Below, in pieces: positions 8,213 to 15,987 of a DNA stretch of 64,000 nt; within the stretch, counting starts at the first letter, position 1; every line of letters begins with the position of its first letter. Source of the stretch: Porphyrobacter sp. CACIAM 03H1 (GTDB lineage: Bacteria > Pseudomonadota > Alphaproteobacteria > Sphingomonadales > Sphingomonadaceae). The DNA lies in contig NZ_CP021378.1 of assembly GCF_002215495.1 (NCBI RefSeq), positions 952,417 through 1,016,416 on the forward strand, written 5' to 3'. The position numbers and the translations under genes were made by a program. Below the pieces are notes generated by a model. The model worked only from the letters and a program-made list of their open reading frames with translations, had not been told where the DNA came from and made no database searches.

Positions 8213-9100
8213 ATGACCGAAAAAGACCTGACCGACCGCAAGTTCTATCGTGCGGGCGAAGAGACCCGCTTTGCCGAGGGCGCGCCCGAGCGCACGCCGC
8301 AGACCGCACACCCGGCCTACAAGCTCGCCTTCCGCGACACCGATTTCCTGCTGCGCGACGAGCTGCGCCCGGTGCGCTTCCAGCTCGAGCTGCTGAAGCC
8401 CGAGATGTTGCTCGACGAGGCGCGGGTCGGCTCGACGCTGGTGATGTACGGCTCGGCCCGCATTCCCAGCCCGGCGCAGGCCGAGGCGCTGGTGGAGGCC
8501 GCGAAGAACGGCTCGGAATACGAACAGAAGGTCGCCGCCCGGCTCGCCGCGAAGGCGAAGTATTACGACGAGGCCTATGCCCTCGCCCGGCTCGTGAGCG
8601 AGAAGGGCATCATCGAGAACGGCCTTCGCCAGTTCGTCGTCACCACCGGGGGTGGGCCCTCGATCATGGAAGCGGGCAACCGCGGCGCATCCGACGCTGG
8701 CAGCGAATCGATCGGGCTCAACATCGTCCTGCCGCACGAGCAGGCGCCCAACCCCTATGTGACGCCCTATCTCAGCTTCCAATTCCACTACTTCGCGCTG
8801 AGGAAGATGCACTTCCTGCTGCGCGCCCGCGCGGTGGCGGTGTTCCCGGGCGGCTTCGGGACCTTCGACGAGTTCTTCGAGCTCGTCACCCTGATCCAGA
8901 CTGGCAAGATGAAGCCAATGCCGATCATCCTGTTCGGCAAGGAATTCTGGAGCCGGGTGATCGATTTCGAGGCGCTGGCCGAGGAGGGCACGATCTCGAA
9001 GAGCGACCTCGACCTGTTCACCTGGGTCGAGACGGCGGAGGAGGCCTGGGCCTGCATCGCCGATTTCTACGAGATCAGGGATCCCTCGCCCGAGGCCTGA
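8213..9100 (+). CDS. LOG family protein (TIGR00730, cytokinin riboside phosphoribohydrolase-like)
   Basis: A 295-residue protein of the long LOG type, once annotated as lysine decarboxylase. The two hallmark motifs are clear: GGGPSIMEAGNRGA, and PGGFGTFDEFFE with the nucleotide-binding Gly-rich turn and catalytic Glu. LOG enzymes hydrolyse nucleoside 5'-monophosphates to free base and ribose phosphate in the cytosol. The ATG is preceded by AGGGG; an upstream in-frame start lacks a comparable site. The 3' end overlaps the convergent thiD gene by 34 bp, so the two genes share terminal coding sequence. Confidence 0.88.
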   Translation: MTEKDLTDRKFYRAGEETRFAEGAPERTPQTAHPAYKLAFRDTDFLLRDELRPVRFQLELLKPEMLLDEARVGSTLVMYGSARIPSPAQAEALVEAAKNGSEYEQKVAARLAAKAKYYDEAYALARLVSEKGIIENGLRQFVVTTGGGPSIMEAGNRGASDAGSESIGLNIVLPHEQAPNPYVTPYLSFQFHYFALRKMHFLLRARAVAVFPGGFGTFDEFFELVTLIQTGKMKPMPIILFGKEFWSRVIDFEALAEEGTISKSDLDLFTWVETAEEAWACIADFYEIRDPSPEA

Positions 9101-9897
9101 GGGCGCACCGCCTGATGCCCCAGGGGCCCGTTGCCCGCGCCGAAGCCGGGGGCGGCCTCGATGGCGGCGAAGACGAAGCGGCGGGCCTGCTCCACGGCAT
9201 CGGCGAGGCTTTCGCCCTGACCGAGCAGCGTCGCTATGGCTGACGACAGGGTGCAACCGGTGCCGTGGGTGTGCACCGTGTCGATCCGGGCGTGATCGAA
9301 GGCGAGGGGCGCTTCGCCCGGCACGATCAGAACGTCGGTGATGGTCGCGCCCTCGGCGTGCCCCCCCTTGGCCAGCACCGCTGCGCCGGTCCGGCGTGCC
9401 AGACCCTCCGCGGCCTCGACCATCGCCTGGTGCGTCGGCAGGGGATGGCCGGCGAGGTGCGCCAGTTCGGGGAGGTTGGGGGTAATGAGCGCTGCGCGCG
9501 GGAAGAGCGTCTCGCGCAAGGCCGCGACCGCATCCGGCCCCGCCAGCGCCGCGCCCGAGGTCGCGATCATCACTGGATCGAGCACGACCGGCGCGGTAAG
9601 GCCCTCGAGCGCGTCCGCGACGGCGGCGATGACCTCGGGCGAGGCGAGCATGCCGATCTTGACCGCATCCACCCCGATATCCTCGATGCACGAGGCGATC
9701 TGGCGCGCCACCATTTCCGGTGCGATCGCCGCGACACCCTGCACGCCCACGGTGTTCTGCGCGGTGATCGCGGTGATGGCGGTCATGGCATAGCCGCCGA
9801 GCATGGTGATGGTCTTGATGTCGGCCTGAATCCCCGCCCCGCCCGAGGAATCGGAACCGGCGATGGCGAGGATGCGGGCGGGGCGCGCGCTGGTCAT
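9067..9897 (-). CDS. thiD: Hydroxymethylpyrimidine/phosphomethylpyrimidine kinase
   Basis: A 276-residue ribokinase-family enzyme. It starts with ILAIAGSDSSGGAGIQADIK, the ThiD substrate-binding signature, and has the C-terminal anion-hole motif THGTGCTLSSAIA. It phosphorylates HMP and then HMP-P to HMP-PP for thiamine assembly. No other thiamine gene is near, so it stands as a monocistronic gene here. Its end overlaps the convergent LOG gene tail-to-tail by 34 bp. Length is normal for the family (about 265-275). Confidence 0.95.
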   Translation of the reverse strand: MTSARPARILAIAGSDSSGGAGIQADIKTITMLGGYAMTAITAITAQNTVGVQGVAAIAPEMVARQIASCIEDIGVDAVKIGMLASPEVIAAVADALEGLTAPVVLDPVMIATSGAALAGPDAVAALRETLFPRAALITPNLPELAHLAGHPLPTHQAMVEAAEGLARRTGAAVLAKGGHAEGATITDVLIVPGEAPLAFDHARIDTVHTHGTGCTLSSAIATLLGQGESLADAVEQARRFVFAAIEAAPGFGAGNGPLGHQAVRPQASGEGSLIS

Positions 9898-9972
9898 GCG
9901 CGGGCCATAGCAAGCCCGCGCACGGGCGGGGACCCCTTTCGCGCCCGGCCGCTCACCCGCGCGCGTTCAGGC

Positions 9973-11208
9973 CTATTCGCATAGCCCCGCCGCGCGTTCG
10001 GCGAGGCCCTTGAGGCCCTTGCACTTGGGCTTGCGCGGCTTGGCGGGCTCTTCGCTACCTGCCGCGCTCTGGCCCATGCCGCCCATCATGTCCTCCATGC
10101 CCGGGATCAGCATGGTCGAGGAGCGGAAGCGCACCCGCGCGATCCATTCCGGATTCCAGGGCTTGCGGGTGTCGGCGGGGCGCGGGGGAAAAGCGAAATC
10201 GGCCTGCGGGCCATAGGCCTGGAGCGAGATCATCAGCCCCTCGCCGCTCGCCTTGATGACCTCGGCGGGAACGGTGCAGTCGCGCTGTTCGGGCGGCATC
10301 ACCGTGCCCGCGGCGATCAGCTTTCGCACCCCGGCCGGCGAGATCCAGTCCCACAGCGGCCCCCCGAAGGCCTGCTGCTTCGATGAGGCCCACCACACCA
10401 TCTCGGTCGGGGCATCGCCTCTCCCCGCGTCCTTCGCGCCAATCGCCCAGGCGTAGTAGCCCGTCGCCTTCTCGAGCCCGCCCCACGACAGCCGGCTGCC
10501 GCCGCCCGGCGCCGTCGCCGTGCGCGCCTCGAGCGGGGGCATGAAGTCCTCGGCGAGGTTGAAGGAAATCTCCTTGGCGTAGTTCGCGGTGATCCGGTGC
10601 GCGCCGAGCAGCGAGGCATTGGCGGGCACCGTCTTGCCGTCGCTATCGTTCGGCCAGCGGGTGTAGGTGGCGCTGTTGGCGACCCTGACCTGCCAGTCAT
10701 CGGGCAGGTCGACCCCGGCCATGAACAGGCCCGGCGGGATCTGGCCCTTGGCCATCTTCGCGAAGTCGATCACCACCGGCTGGCCCTTGGGCGCGTGTTG
10801 GCCGCAGCCCCAGAACAGCAGCAGGCGGCCCTTGGGCATTTGCATCTCGCCCTGCATTCCGCCCGGCTCCCGCGTGAGCGGCAGCAGGCGAACCGATGGG
10901 CCAAGCCCGGCGAGCTTGGGCATGAAGTGATCGGCCTGCGGCTTGGGCGCGGTGGTCGAGGCGCCGTGGTGCAATTCGAGCGTGCGCACCGCCTGCGGCG
11001 GCCGGCCGCTCATCATCCCCATCACCGTGCCCAGACCGCCACCGCCGCCGCCGCCTGCCATCGCCCCCATGCCGCTCATCGTGGCGGCATCCATCGCGTA
11101 GCGCACCGGCGCGGGTGCGGCGGTTTGCGAAAGCGCCGTGGCCGAAAGCAGCGCCGCCGCGCTCCCCAATCCGCCCAGCAGCATCAGACCCGGCAAAGAC
11201 AGTCGCAT
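9973..11208 (-). CDS. Secreted protein of unknown function, Met/Gly-rich near N-terminus
   Basis: A 411-residue protein starting MRLSLPGLMLLGGLGSAAAL with a signal peptide ending near ALSQTAAPAP. Mature sequence opens with a Met- and Gly-rich tract (MSGMGAMAGGGGGGGLG, then MGMMSG), later MEDMMGGMG, and ends in a Lys- and Cys-containing tail (KPKCKGLKG). No catalytic motif was recognised. Probably periplasmic or cell-surface; the Met clusters could bind a soft metal, but that is speculation. The ATG at 11208 has a GAGGGGGAGA ribosome-binding site; an upstream TTG does not. It lies 48 bp downstream of the DUF1272 gene on the same strand. Confidence 0.65.
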   Translation of the reverse strand: MRLSLPGLMLLGGLGSAAALLSATALSQTAAPAPVRYAMDAATMSGMGAMAGGGGGGGLGTVMGMMSGRPPQAVRTLELHHGASTTAPKPQADHFMPKLAGLGPSVRLLPLTREPGGMQGEMQMPKGRLLLFWGCGQHAPKGQPVVIDFAKMAKGQIPPGLFMAGVDLPDDWQVRVANSATYTRWPNDSDGKTVPANASLLGAHRITANYAKEISFNLAEDFMPPLEARTATAPGGGSRLSWGGLEKATGYYAWAIGAKDAGRGDAPTEMVWWASSKQQAFGGPLWDWISPAGVRKLIAAGTVMPPEQRDCTVPAEVIKASGEGLMISLQAYGPQADFAFPPRPADTRKPWNPEWIARVRFRSSTMLIPGMEDMMGGMGQSAAGSEEPAKPRKPKCKGLKGLAERAAGLCE

Positions 11209-11256
11209 GGTGATTCTCCCCCTCAAGGAGCCACCAGCATAGCACGCCCGCAGCGG

Positions 11257-11481
11257 TCAGCCCTTGTATTTGCGCGTCGTGGAGGGCGGATACTTCGCGT
11301 GCAGCGCCTTGGCGCGGGTCGGGCGGTCCATCAGTTCCCCGCCGCAATTGGGGCAGCGGTCGTCAAGGTCCTCGGCGCATTCGGCGCAGAAGGTGCATTC
11401 GAACGAGCAGATGAAGGCCCCCGGCGCCTCCGCGGGAAGGCCCGCGCCGCACATCTCGCAATCGGGGCGCATCTCGAGCAT
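11257..11481 (-). CDS. DUF1272 small zinc-ribbon-like protein
   Basis: A 74-residue protein with eight cysteines in four pairs at residues 8/11, 25/29, 32/35 and 43/46, ending in RCPNCGGELMDRPTR. This is the DUF1272 pattern (MLEMRP-C-x2-C, then ICSFECTFC). Two zinc sites are expected. Function is unknown for the family. It lies 11 bp downstream of glmM on the same strand and may be co-transcribed with it. Confidence 0.88.
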   Translation of the reverse strand: MLEMRPDCEMCGAGLPAEAPGAFICSFECTFCAECAEDLDDRCPNCGGELMDRPTRAKALHAKYPPSTTRKYKG

Positions 11482-11492
11482 CGCGCTGCCTC

Positions 11493-12830
11493 CTAGACGG
11501 CCGCGCGCACGGCTTCGCAGATGGTGTCGACCACCTGTTCGACCTGCTTCTGATCATCGCCCTCGGCCATCACCCGGATCACCGGTTCGGTGCCCGAGGG
11601 TCGGATGACGAGGCGGCCCTTGCCGGCGAGGCTCGCCTCGGCCTCGGCGATCACCGCCTGCACCTGCGCGTTCTCGAGCGGCTTGCCGCCCTCGTAGCGC
11701 ACGTTCTTGAGCAGCTGCGGGACGGGGTCGAAGACGTGGAGCAGCTCGCTTGCCGGCTTGCCCGAGCGCACGAGGCTCGCCAGTACTCGCAGCGCCGCCA
11801 CCGTGCCGTCGCCCGTGGTGCCGTAATCGAGCAGGATCATGTGGCCCGACTGCTCGCCTCCGACATTGTAGCCGCCCGCCTTCATGGCCTCGAGTACATA
11901 GCGGTCGCCGACCTTGGCGCGCACGAGATCGAGCCCGCGCCCGGCGAGGTGGCGTTCGAGCCCGAGGTTGCTCATCACCGTCGCCACGATCCCGCCCCCC
12001 TTCAGCGAGCCGCGGTCCTGCATCCGCCCGGCGATCAGCGCCATGATCTGGTCGCCGTCGACCGCTCGGCCCTTTTCGTCCACCACGATCAGCCGGTCGG
12101 CATCGCCGTCCAGCGCGATGCCGATGTCGGCGCGCTCCTCGACCACCTTGGCCTGGAGCGCGGCGATCGCGGTCGAGCCGACGCCGTCGTTGATGTTGGT
12201 GCCGTTGGGCGACACGCCGAGCGTCACCACTTCGGCCCCGAGCTCCCAGATGGCGGAGGGGGCGACCTGGTAGGCTGCGCCGTGGGCGCAATCGACCACC
12301 ACCTTGAGGCCGTCGAAGCGGATCTCCGCCGCCACGGACTGCTTGACGGCGTGGATATAGCGCCCGCGCGCATCCTCGATCCGCCGCGCGCGGCCGATCA
12401 TCTCGGGCGGAACGAGCGGGATCTCGGTCTCCATCAGCCGCTCGATCTCGGCCTCGGCCTCGTCGGAGAGCTTGAAGCCGTCGGGGCCGAACAGCTTGAT
12501 GCCGTTGTCGGCAAAGAGGTTGTGGCTGGCCGAGATCATCACGCCGAGATCGGCGCGCATCTCGCGCGTGAGCAGGGCGATGGCGGGGGTGGGCAGGGGG
12601 CCAGTCATGATCACGTCGATCCCGACGCTGGTGAAGCCCGCAACCAGTGCGCTTTCCATCATGTAGCCCGACAAGCGCGTGTCCTTGCCGATCACGACGC
12701 GGTGTCGGTGCCCCCCGCGCACGAAGTGGCGGCCCGCTGCCTGCCCGACCTTCATGGCGGTCAGCGCGGTCATCGCCCCCGAATTGGTGCGTCCCCTGAT
12801 CCCGTCGGTACCGAACAGCTTGCGTGCCAT
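11493..12830 (-). CDS. glmM: Phosphoglucosamine mutase
   Basis: A 445-residue alpha-D-phosphohexomutase that converts glucosamine-6-phosphate to glucosamine-1-phosphate for UDP-GlcNAc, peptidoglycan and LPS synthesis. Visible signatures are the N-terminal [13 protein letters not shown], the phosphoserine loop VMISASHN, the Mg-binding ALDGDADRL and the C-terminal phosphate-binding [15 protein letters not shown]. Length equals the E. coli enzyme. It is divergent from the symporter gene that starts 91 bp away, and heads a short minus-strand run with the DUF1272 gene. Confidence 0.97.
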   Translation of the reverse strand: MARKLFGTDGIRGRTNSGAMTALTAMKVGQAAGRHFVRGGHRHRVVIGKDTRLSGYMMESALVAGFTSVGIDVIMTGPLPTPAIALLTREMRADLGVMISASHNLFADNGIKLFGPDGFKLSDEAEAEIERLMETEIPLVPPEMIGRARRIEDARGRYIHAVKQSVAAEIRFDGLKVVVDCAHGAAYQVAPSAIWELGAEVVTLGVSPNGTNINDGVGSTAIAALQAKVVEERADIGIALDGDADRLIVVDEKGRAVDGDQIMALIAGRMQDRGSLKGGGIVATVMSNLGLERHLAGRGLDLVRAKVGDRYVLEAMKAGGYNVGGEQSGHMILLDYGTTGDGTVAALRVLASLVRSGKPASELLHVFDPVPQLLKNVRYEGGKPLENAQVQAVIAEAEASLAGKGRLVIRPSGTEPVIRVMAEGDDQKQVEQVVDTICEAVRAAV

Positions 12831-12921
12831 GATCGCGGCCTTGCCCCAAAAGATTGTCTCGCGCTTCTGGCGCGGTTATCGCGCCAAGGGAAGGGCGAGG
12901 CGCCCGCTTAAGGACACTTCA

Positions 12922-14217
12922 TTGCTGGAAAACGACAGGACGCAGCCCGACACATCGGGGCAGGGCAAGTTCGCGCTGGTTTCGATCCGCCTGCCAGTGG
13001 CGCTGACCTTCGCCGCGCTGGTCGGCGGGCTTGTGGCGGGGATCCTCGGCGCGATGGCGGGGGCACCCGCCGCCGTCGCCGAGATCGCCGCGCTCGTCGG
13101 CGGATTGTGGCTGCGCGCGCTGCAGATGACGATCATCCCGCTGGTCGCGGCGCTGCTCGTGCTGGGCCTCGTCCAGATGATCCTCGCCGCGCGGGTCGGC
13201 ACAGTGGCGCGGCGGATGCTGGCGATCCTCGTTGCCGCACAGCTCGCCGGCGCGGCCTTCGCCACCGTCGCCATGCCCGCGCTGCTGCGCGCCTTTCCTG
13301 TGCCCGCCGGGGCCGAGGCCTTCCTCGCGCAGACCCCCGCCGACGTGGGCGAGGTGCCCGCGGTGCTCGATTTCCTTGCGTCGCTCGTCTCACCCAACAT
13401 CGTCGCCGCCGCCGCCGAGACGGCGATGCTGCCCCTGACCCTGTTCTTCGTGATGTTCGCGGTCGCCATCACCCGCCTGCCGCAGGACCAGGGCGAGCGG
13501 CTGACGGGCTTCTTCCACGCGCTGGGCAACGCGATGCTGCTGATCATCGGCTGGGTGCTCTCGGCCGCCCCCGTCGGGGTCTTCGCGCTGGCCTATGGCG
13601 TGGGCATCCAGAGCGGGAGCGGGGTGTTCGCCGCGCTGGGGCACTATGTCGTCACGGTCACGCTGATGGGCACCTTCGTGCTGGCGCTGGCCTATGCGGT
13701 CGCCGTGCTGGGCGGCGGGATCGGCCTGATGCGATTTGCCAAGGCAATGCTGCCCGCGCAGGCGGTGGCGCTCTCGACCCAGTCCTCGCTCGCCAGCCTG
13801 CCGGCGATGCTCGACAGCGCCGGCAGGCTGGGACTGCGCGCCTCGACCGCCGAATTCGTCCTGCCGCTCGCGGTGGTGGTGTTCCGCGCCACGAGTGCGG
13901 CGATGAACCTTGCGGTGGTCTACTACGTCGCCGCGCTCGCCGGGGTGGAGGTGTCGCCGACGGTCGCCGTCGCCGGGATCCTGATCGCCAGCGTCATCAG
14001 CCTTTCCGCCGTCAGCCTGCCCGGTTCGATCAGCTTCGTCGTCTCGATCGGGCCCATTGCCCTCGCCATGGGCGTGCCGGTCGAGCCGCTCGCGCTGCTG
14101 GTCGCGGTCGAGATGCTGCCGGACCTGATGCGCACTCTGGGCAACGTCACCATGAACGTGGCTGTCACAAGCGCGGTTGACCGCAGCGCGCAAACCGGAG
14201 AGAGCGCGGCGACTTGA
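12922..14217 (+). CDS. Dicarboxylate/amino acid:cation symporter (DAACS family)
   Basis: A 431-residue inner-membrane transporter with about eight helices. It has the serine-rich re-entrant loop (STQSSLASLPAML) and the C-terminal substrate-binding region SLPGSISFVVSIGPIALAMG followed by EMLPDLMRTLGNVTMNVA, which correspond to the HP1/HP2 regions of GltPh-type sodium symporters. The best start is a TTG at 12922 with AAGGA eight bases upstream; there is no ATG before the first helix. The likely substrate is glutamate, aspartate or a C4-dicarboxylate. It is divergent from glmM. Confidence 0.86.
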   Translation: MLENDRTQPDTSGQGKFALVSIRLPVALTFAALVGGLVAGILGAMAGAPAAVAEIAALVGGLWLRALQMTIIPLVAALLVLGLVQMILAARVGTVARRMLAILVAAQLAGAAFATVAMPALLRAFPVPAGAEAFLAQTPADVGEVPAVLDFLASLVSPNIVAAAAETAMLPLTLFFVMFAVAITRLPQDQGERLTGFFHALGNAMLLIIGWVLSAAPVGVFALAYGVGIQSGSGVFAALGHYVVTVTLMGTFVLALAYAVAVLGGGIGLMRFAKAMLPAQAVALSTQSSLASLPAMLDSAGRLGLRASTAEFVLPLAVVVFRATSAAMNLAVVYYVAALAGVEVSPTVAVAGILIASVISLSAVSLPGSISFVVSIGPIALAMGVPVEPLALLVAVEMLPDLMRTLGNVTMNVAVTSAVDRSAQTGESAAT

Positions 14218-14293
14218 AGGTGCAACCCTTCACGCTCATCTGCGTTGGGACATCGTAACCGTCGAAATTCACCACACGACCCTGGAGGATACC

Positions 14294-14902
14294 ATGGCTT
14301 TCGCACTTTCCCCGCTGCCCTATGCCGACACCGCGCTCGAGCCCGCCATCTCGGCCGAGACGCTGTCGTTCCACCACGGCAAGCACCACCAGACCTATGT
14401 CGACAAAATGAACGCCGCGATTGCCGGCACCGAGCACGAGACGAAGTCGCTCGAGGAAATCGTCGCCGCCTCGCGGGGCACCAACCAGGGCCTGTTCAAC
14501 AACTCGGCCCAGACCTGGAACCACGCCTTCTACTGGCATTCGATGGCGCCCTCGACCACGGAAGCATCGCCCGAGCTTGCCGCCAAGATCGATGAGGCTT
14601 TCGGTTCGGTCGACGCCCTCAAGCAGCAGCTCAAGGACCGCGGCGTGGGCCACTTCGCGTCCGGCTGGGTGTGGCTGGCCGAGAAGGACGGCAAGCTCAG
14701 CATCGAGGAAACCCATGATGCCGACACGCTCGCAGACAGCGGCTTCAACCCGCTGCTGGTGCTCGACGTGTGGGAGCACGCCTATTACCTCGATCACCAG
14801 AACAAGCGCCCGAGCTATCTCGACGCGGTGGTCGAGAACAAGCTTAACTGGGCCTTCGCCAGCGAGAACCTCGCGCGCGGCACGGTGTGGACCTACGCCT
14901 GA
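14294..14902 (+). CDS. sodB: Superoxide dismutase, iron type
   Basis: A 202-residue Fe/Mn superoxide dismutase. Metal ligands are seen as the His in FHHGKHHQTY, the His in WNHAFYW, and Asp and His in DVWEHAYY. The glutamine in NSAQTWNH, which hydrogen-bonds the metal-bound solvent, sits where iron enzymes place it, so Fe is favoured over Mn. There is no signal peptide, so it is cytoplasmic. The ATG at 14294 has a strong GGAGGA five bases upstream. A terminator-like hairpin follows at 14921. It sits beside the stress-response locus but is transcribed separately. Confidence 0.95.
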   Translation: MAFALSPLPYADTALEPAISAETLSFHHGKHHQTYVDKMNAAIAGTEHETKSLEEIVAASRGTNQGLFNNSAQTWNHAFYWHSMAPSTTEASPELAAKIDEAFGSVDALKQQLKDRGVGHFASGWVWLAEKDGKLSIEETHDADTLADSGFNPLLVLDVWEHAYYLDHQNKRPSYLDAVVENKLNWAFASENLARGTVWTYA

Positions 14903-14920
14903 TTTCTTCGTAATCCTGAC

Positions 14921-14963
14921 AAGGAAGGCCAGGGGCGGAAACGCTCCCGGGCCTTTTCCTTTT
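14921..14963 (+). terminator. Probable intrinsic terminator after sodB
   Basis: A GC-rich imperfect hairpin: GGCC at 14927-14930 pairs with GGCC at 14950-14953 around an inner GGGGCG/CGCTCC stem with a GAAA loop. Two T runs (14954-14957 and 14960-14963) follow. It lies 18 bp after the sodB stop. Confidence 0.55.
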
Positions 14964-14984
14964 GCCGAGTGCCGACCGCGAGGT

Positions 14985-15608
14985 TCAGGGCCGCGAGCTG
15001 ACCCCGTTGCCCGCGGCGACCTCGTCGAGCTCCTCGAGGATCGCGGCATGGGCGACATCGTCGTCGGTCGAACGGCGCGGGATGCTGCCGTTGGCCAGCA
15101 TTTCCGTGAGCGCGGCGCGGGCGCGGCCGACGCGGCTCTTGATCGTGCCGACCGCACAGCCGCAGATCGCCGCCGCCTCCTCGTAGGAAAAGCCCCCTGC
15201 GCCGACCAGCAGCAGCGCCTCGCGCCGTTCGGCCGGCAGGGTCAGCAGCGCGCGGTGGAGGTCGGAGAGGTGGATCGGCTCCTCCTGACCGGCCGGCGCG
15301 GTGAGGATGCGTTCGGCCACGCCCTCGTCATACTCGCCGCGGAAGCGGTTGCGGCGCATGTCGGTGAGGTAGGCGTTGCGCAGGATCACGAAGGTCCAGG
15401 CGCGCATCGAGGTGCCGGGTTCGAAGCGGTCCTGCGCCGCCCAGGCCTTGAGCAGCGTTTCCTGCACCAGATCGTCTGCAAGGTCGGGCCGGCCGCACAG
15501 GCCCCGCGCAAAGGCGCGCAGGTGGGGCACGACCTCGGTCAGCTCGCGCTTGAAATCGCGCTTGTCGTTCGCCGAAAGCGTTCCGCCGGGCTCCCCCCCT
15601 TCGCTCAT
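14985..15608 (-). CDS. ecfG: EcfG-type RNA polymerase sigma factor of the general stress response
   Basis: A 207-residue ECF sigma factor. Region 2 reads LADDLVQETLLKAWAAQDRF, followed by the region 2.4-like AWTFVILRNAYLTDMRR; region 4 contains FSYEEAAAICGCAVGTIKSRVGRAR. It has the length and gene context of the ECF15/EcfG group. It directs transcription from GGAAC-N16/17-CGTT promoters once NepR is titrated by phosphorylated PhyR. Its ATG overlaps the nepR stop by 4 bp, so sigma and anti-sigma factors are made in a coupled ratio. The perfect EcfG promoter at 15963-15987 implies positive autoregulation. Confidence 0.93.
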   Translation of the reverse strand: MSEGGEPGGTLSANDKRDFKRELTEVVPHLRAFARGLCGRPDLADDLVQETLLKAWAAQDRFEPGTSMRAWTFVILRNAYLTDMRRNRFRGEYDEGVAERILTAPAGQEEPIHLSDLHRALLTLPAERREALLLVGAGGFSYEEAAAICGCAVGTIKSRVGRARAALTEMLANGSIPRRSTDDDVAHAAILEELDEVAAGNGVSSRP

Positions 15609-15832
15609 TGGCCGGTGTCCCGGTCATCGCGCGAGGCGCCTCGGCCGCCCGTCTTGCCGCGGGCGGGAGGGATCGCGTCGAGCCGGTCGAGCAGGTCCTT
15701 GAAGCTGTCGGGGAGCGCCTCTTCGACCACAGAATCATAGAGCTGCTTCAACCCGTCGGCCCATTCGGGCGCGCGACGGGCGGCGTCATCGCCGCCGCTG
15801 CTGCCGCTGCCCTGTCTGTGATTCGAGGCCAT
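15605..15832 (-). CDS. nepR: NepR anti-sigma factor
   Basis: A 75-residue protein with the NepR core helices: LKQLYDSVVEEALPDSFKDLL, then DRLD. Flanking residues are polar and disordered (Ser/Gly-rich N-terminus, Arg/Gly-rich C-terminus), typical of the family. NepR sequesters EcfG and is released when the sigma-like domain of phosphorylated PhyR binds it. It overlaps ecfG by 4 bp. About 120 nt of leader separate it from the EcfG-type promoter upstream. Confidence 0.9.
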   Translation of the reverse strand: MASNHRQGSGSSGGDDAARRAPEWADGLKQLYDSVVEEALPDSFKDLLDRLDAIPPARGKTGGRGASRDDRDTGQ

Positions 15833-15962
15833 TGCTCGGTCTTGTCCCTGATCCCGTGTCCCGGCCTCCCATCGAGGCCGATGCCGCTCCCGCGGGGTCG
15901 TGACATGCCTGCCTGTGGCGCGCCGCCCGAACCCCCGCGAAGCCGAGTTTGGACGATTCGGG

Positions 15963-15987
15963 AACGATGCGCTACCTGTTTGGTTCC
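15963..15987 (-). promoter_or_regulatory. EcfG (general stress sigma) promoter for nepR-ecfG
   Basis: On the minus strand GGAAC (15987-15983) and CGTT (15966-15963) are separated by exactly 16 bp, a perfect match to the known alphaproteobacterial consensus GGAAC-N16/17-CGTT. Transcription would begin near 15956 and run into nepR. The spacer contains the ATG of the divergent kinase gene, so the promoter and the kinase start overlap. Confidence 0.82.

Noticed and set aside
14222..14246. EcfG-like element GCAAC-N16-CGTT upstream of sodB
   Set aside because: The second G of GGAAC is usually invariant and is C here. One mismatch in a 9-base pattern is likely by chance, so I did not list a promoter.
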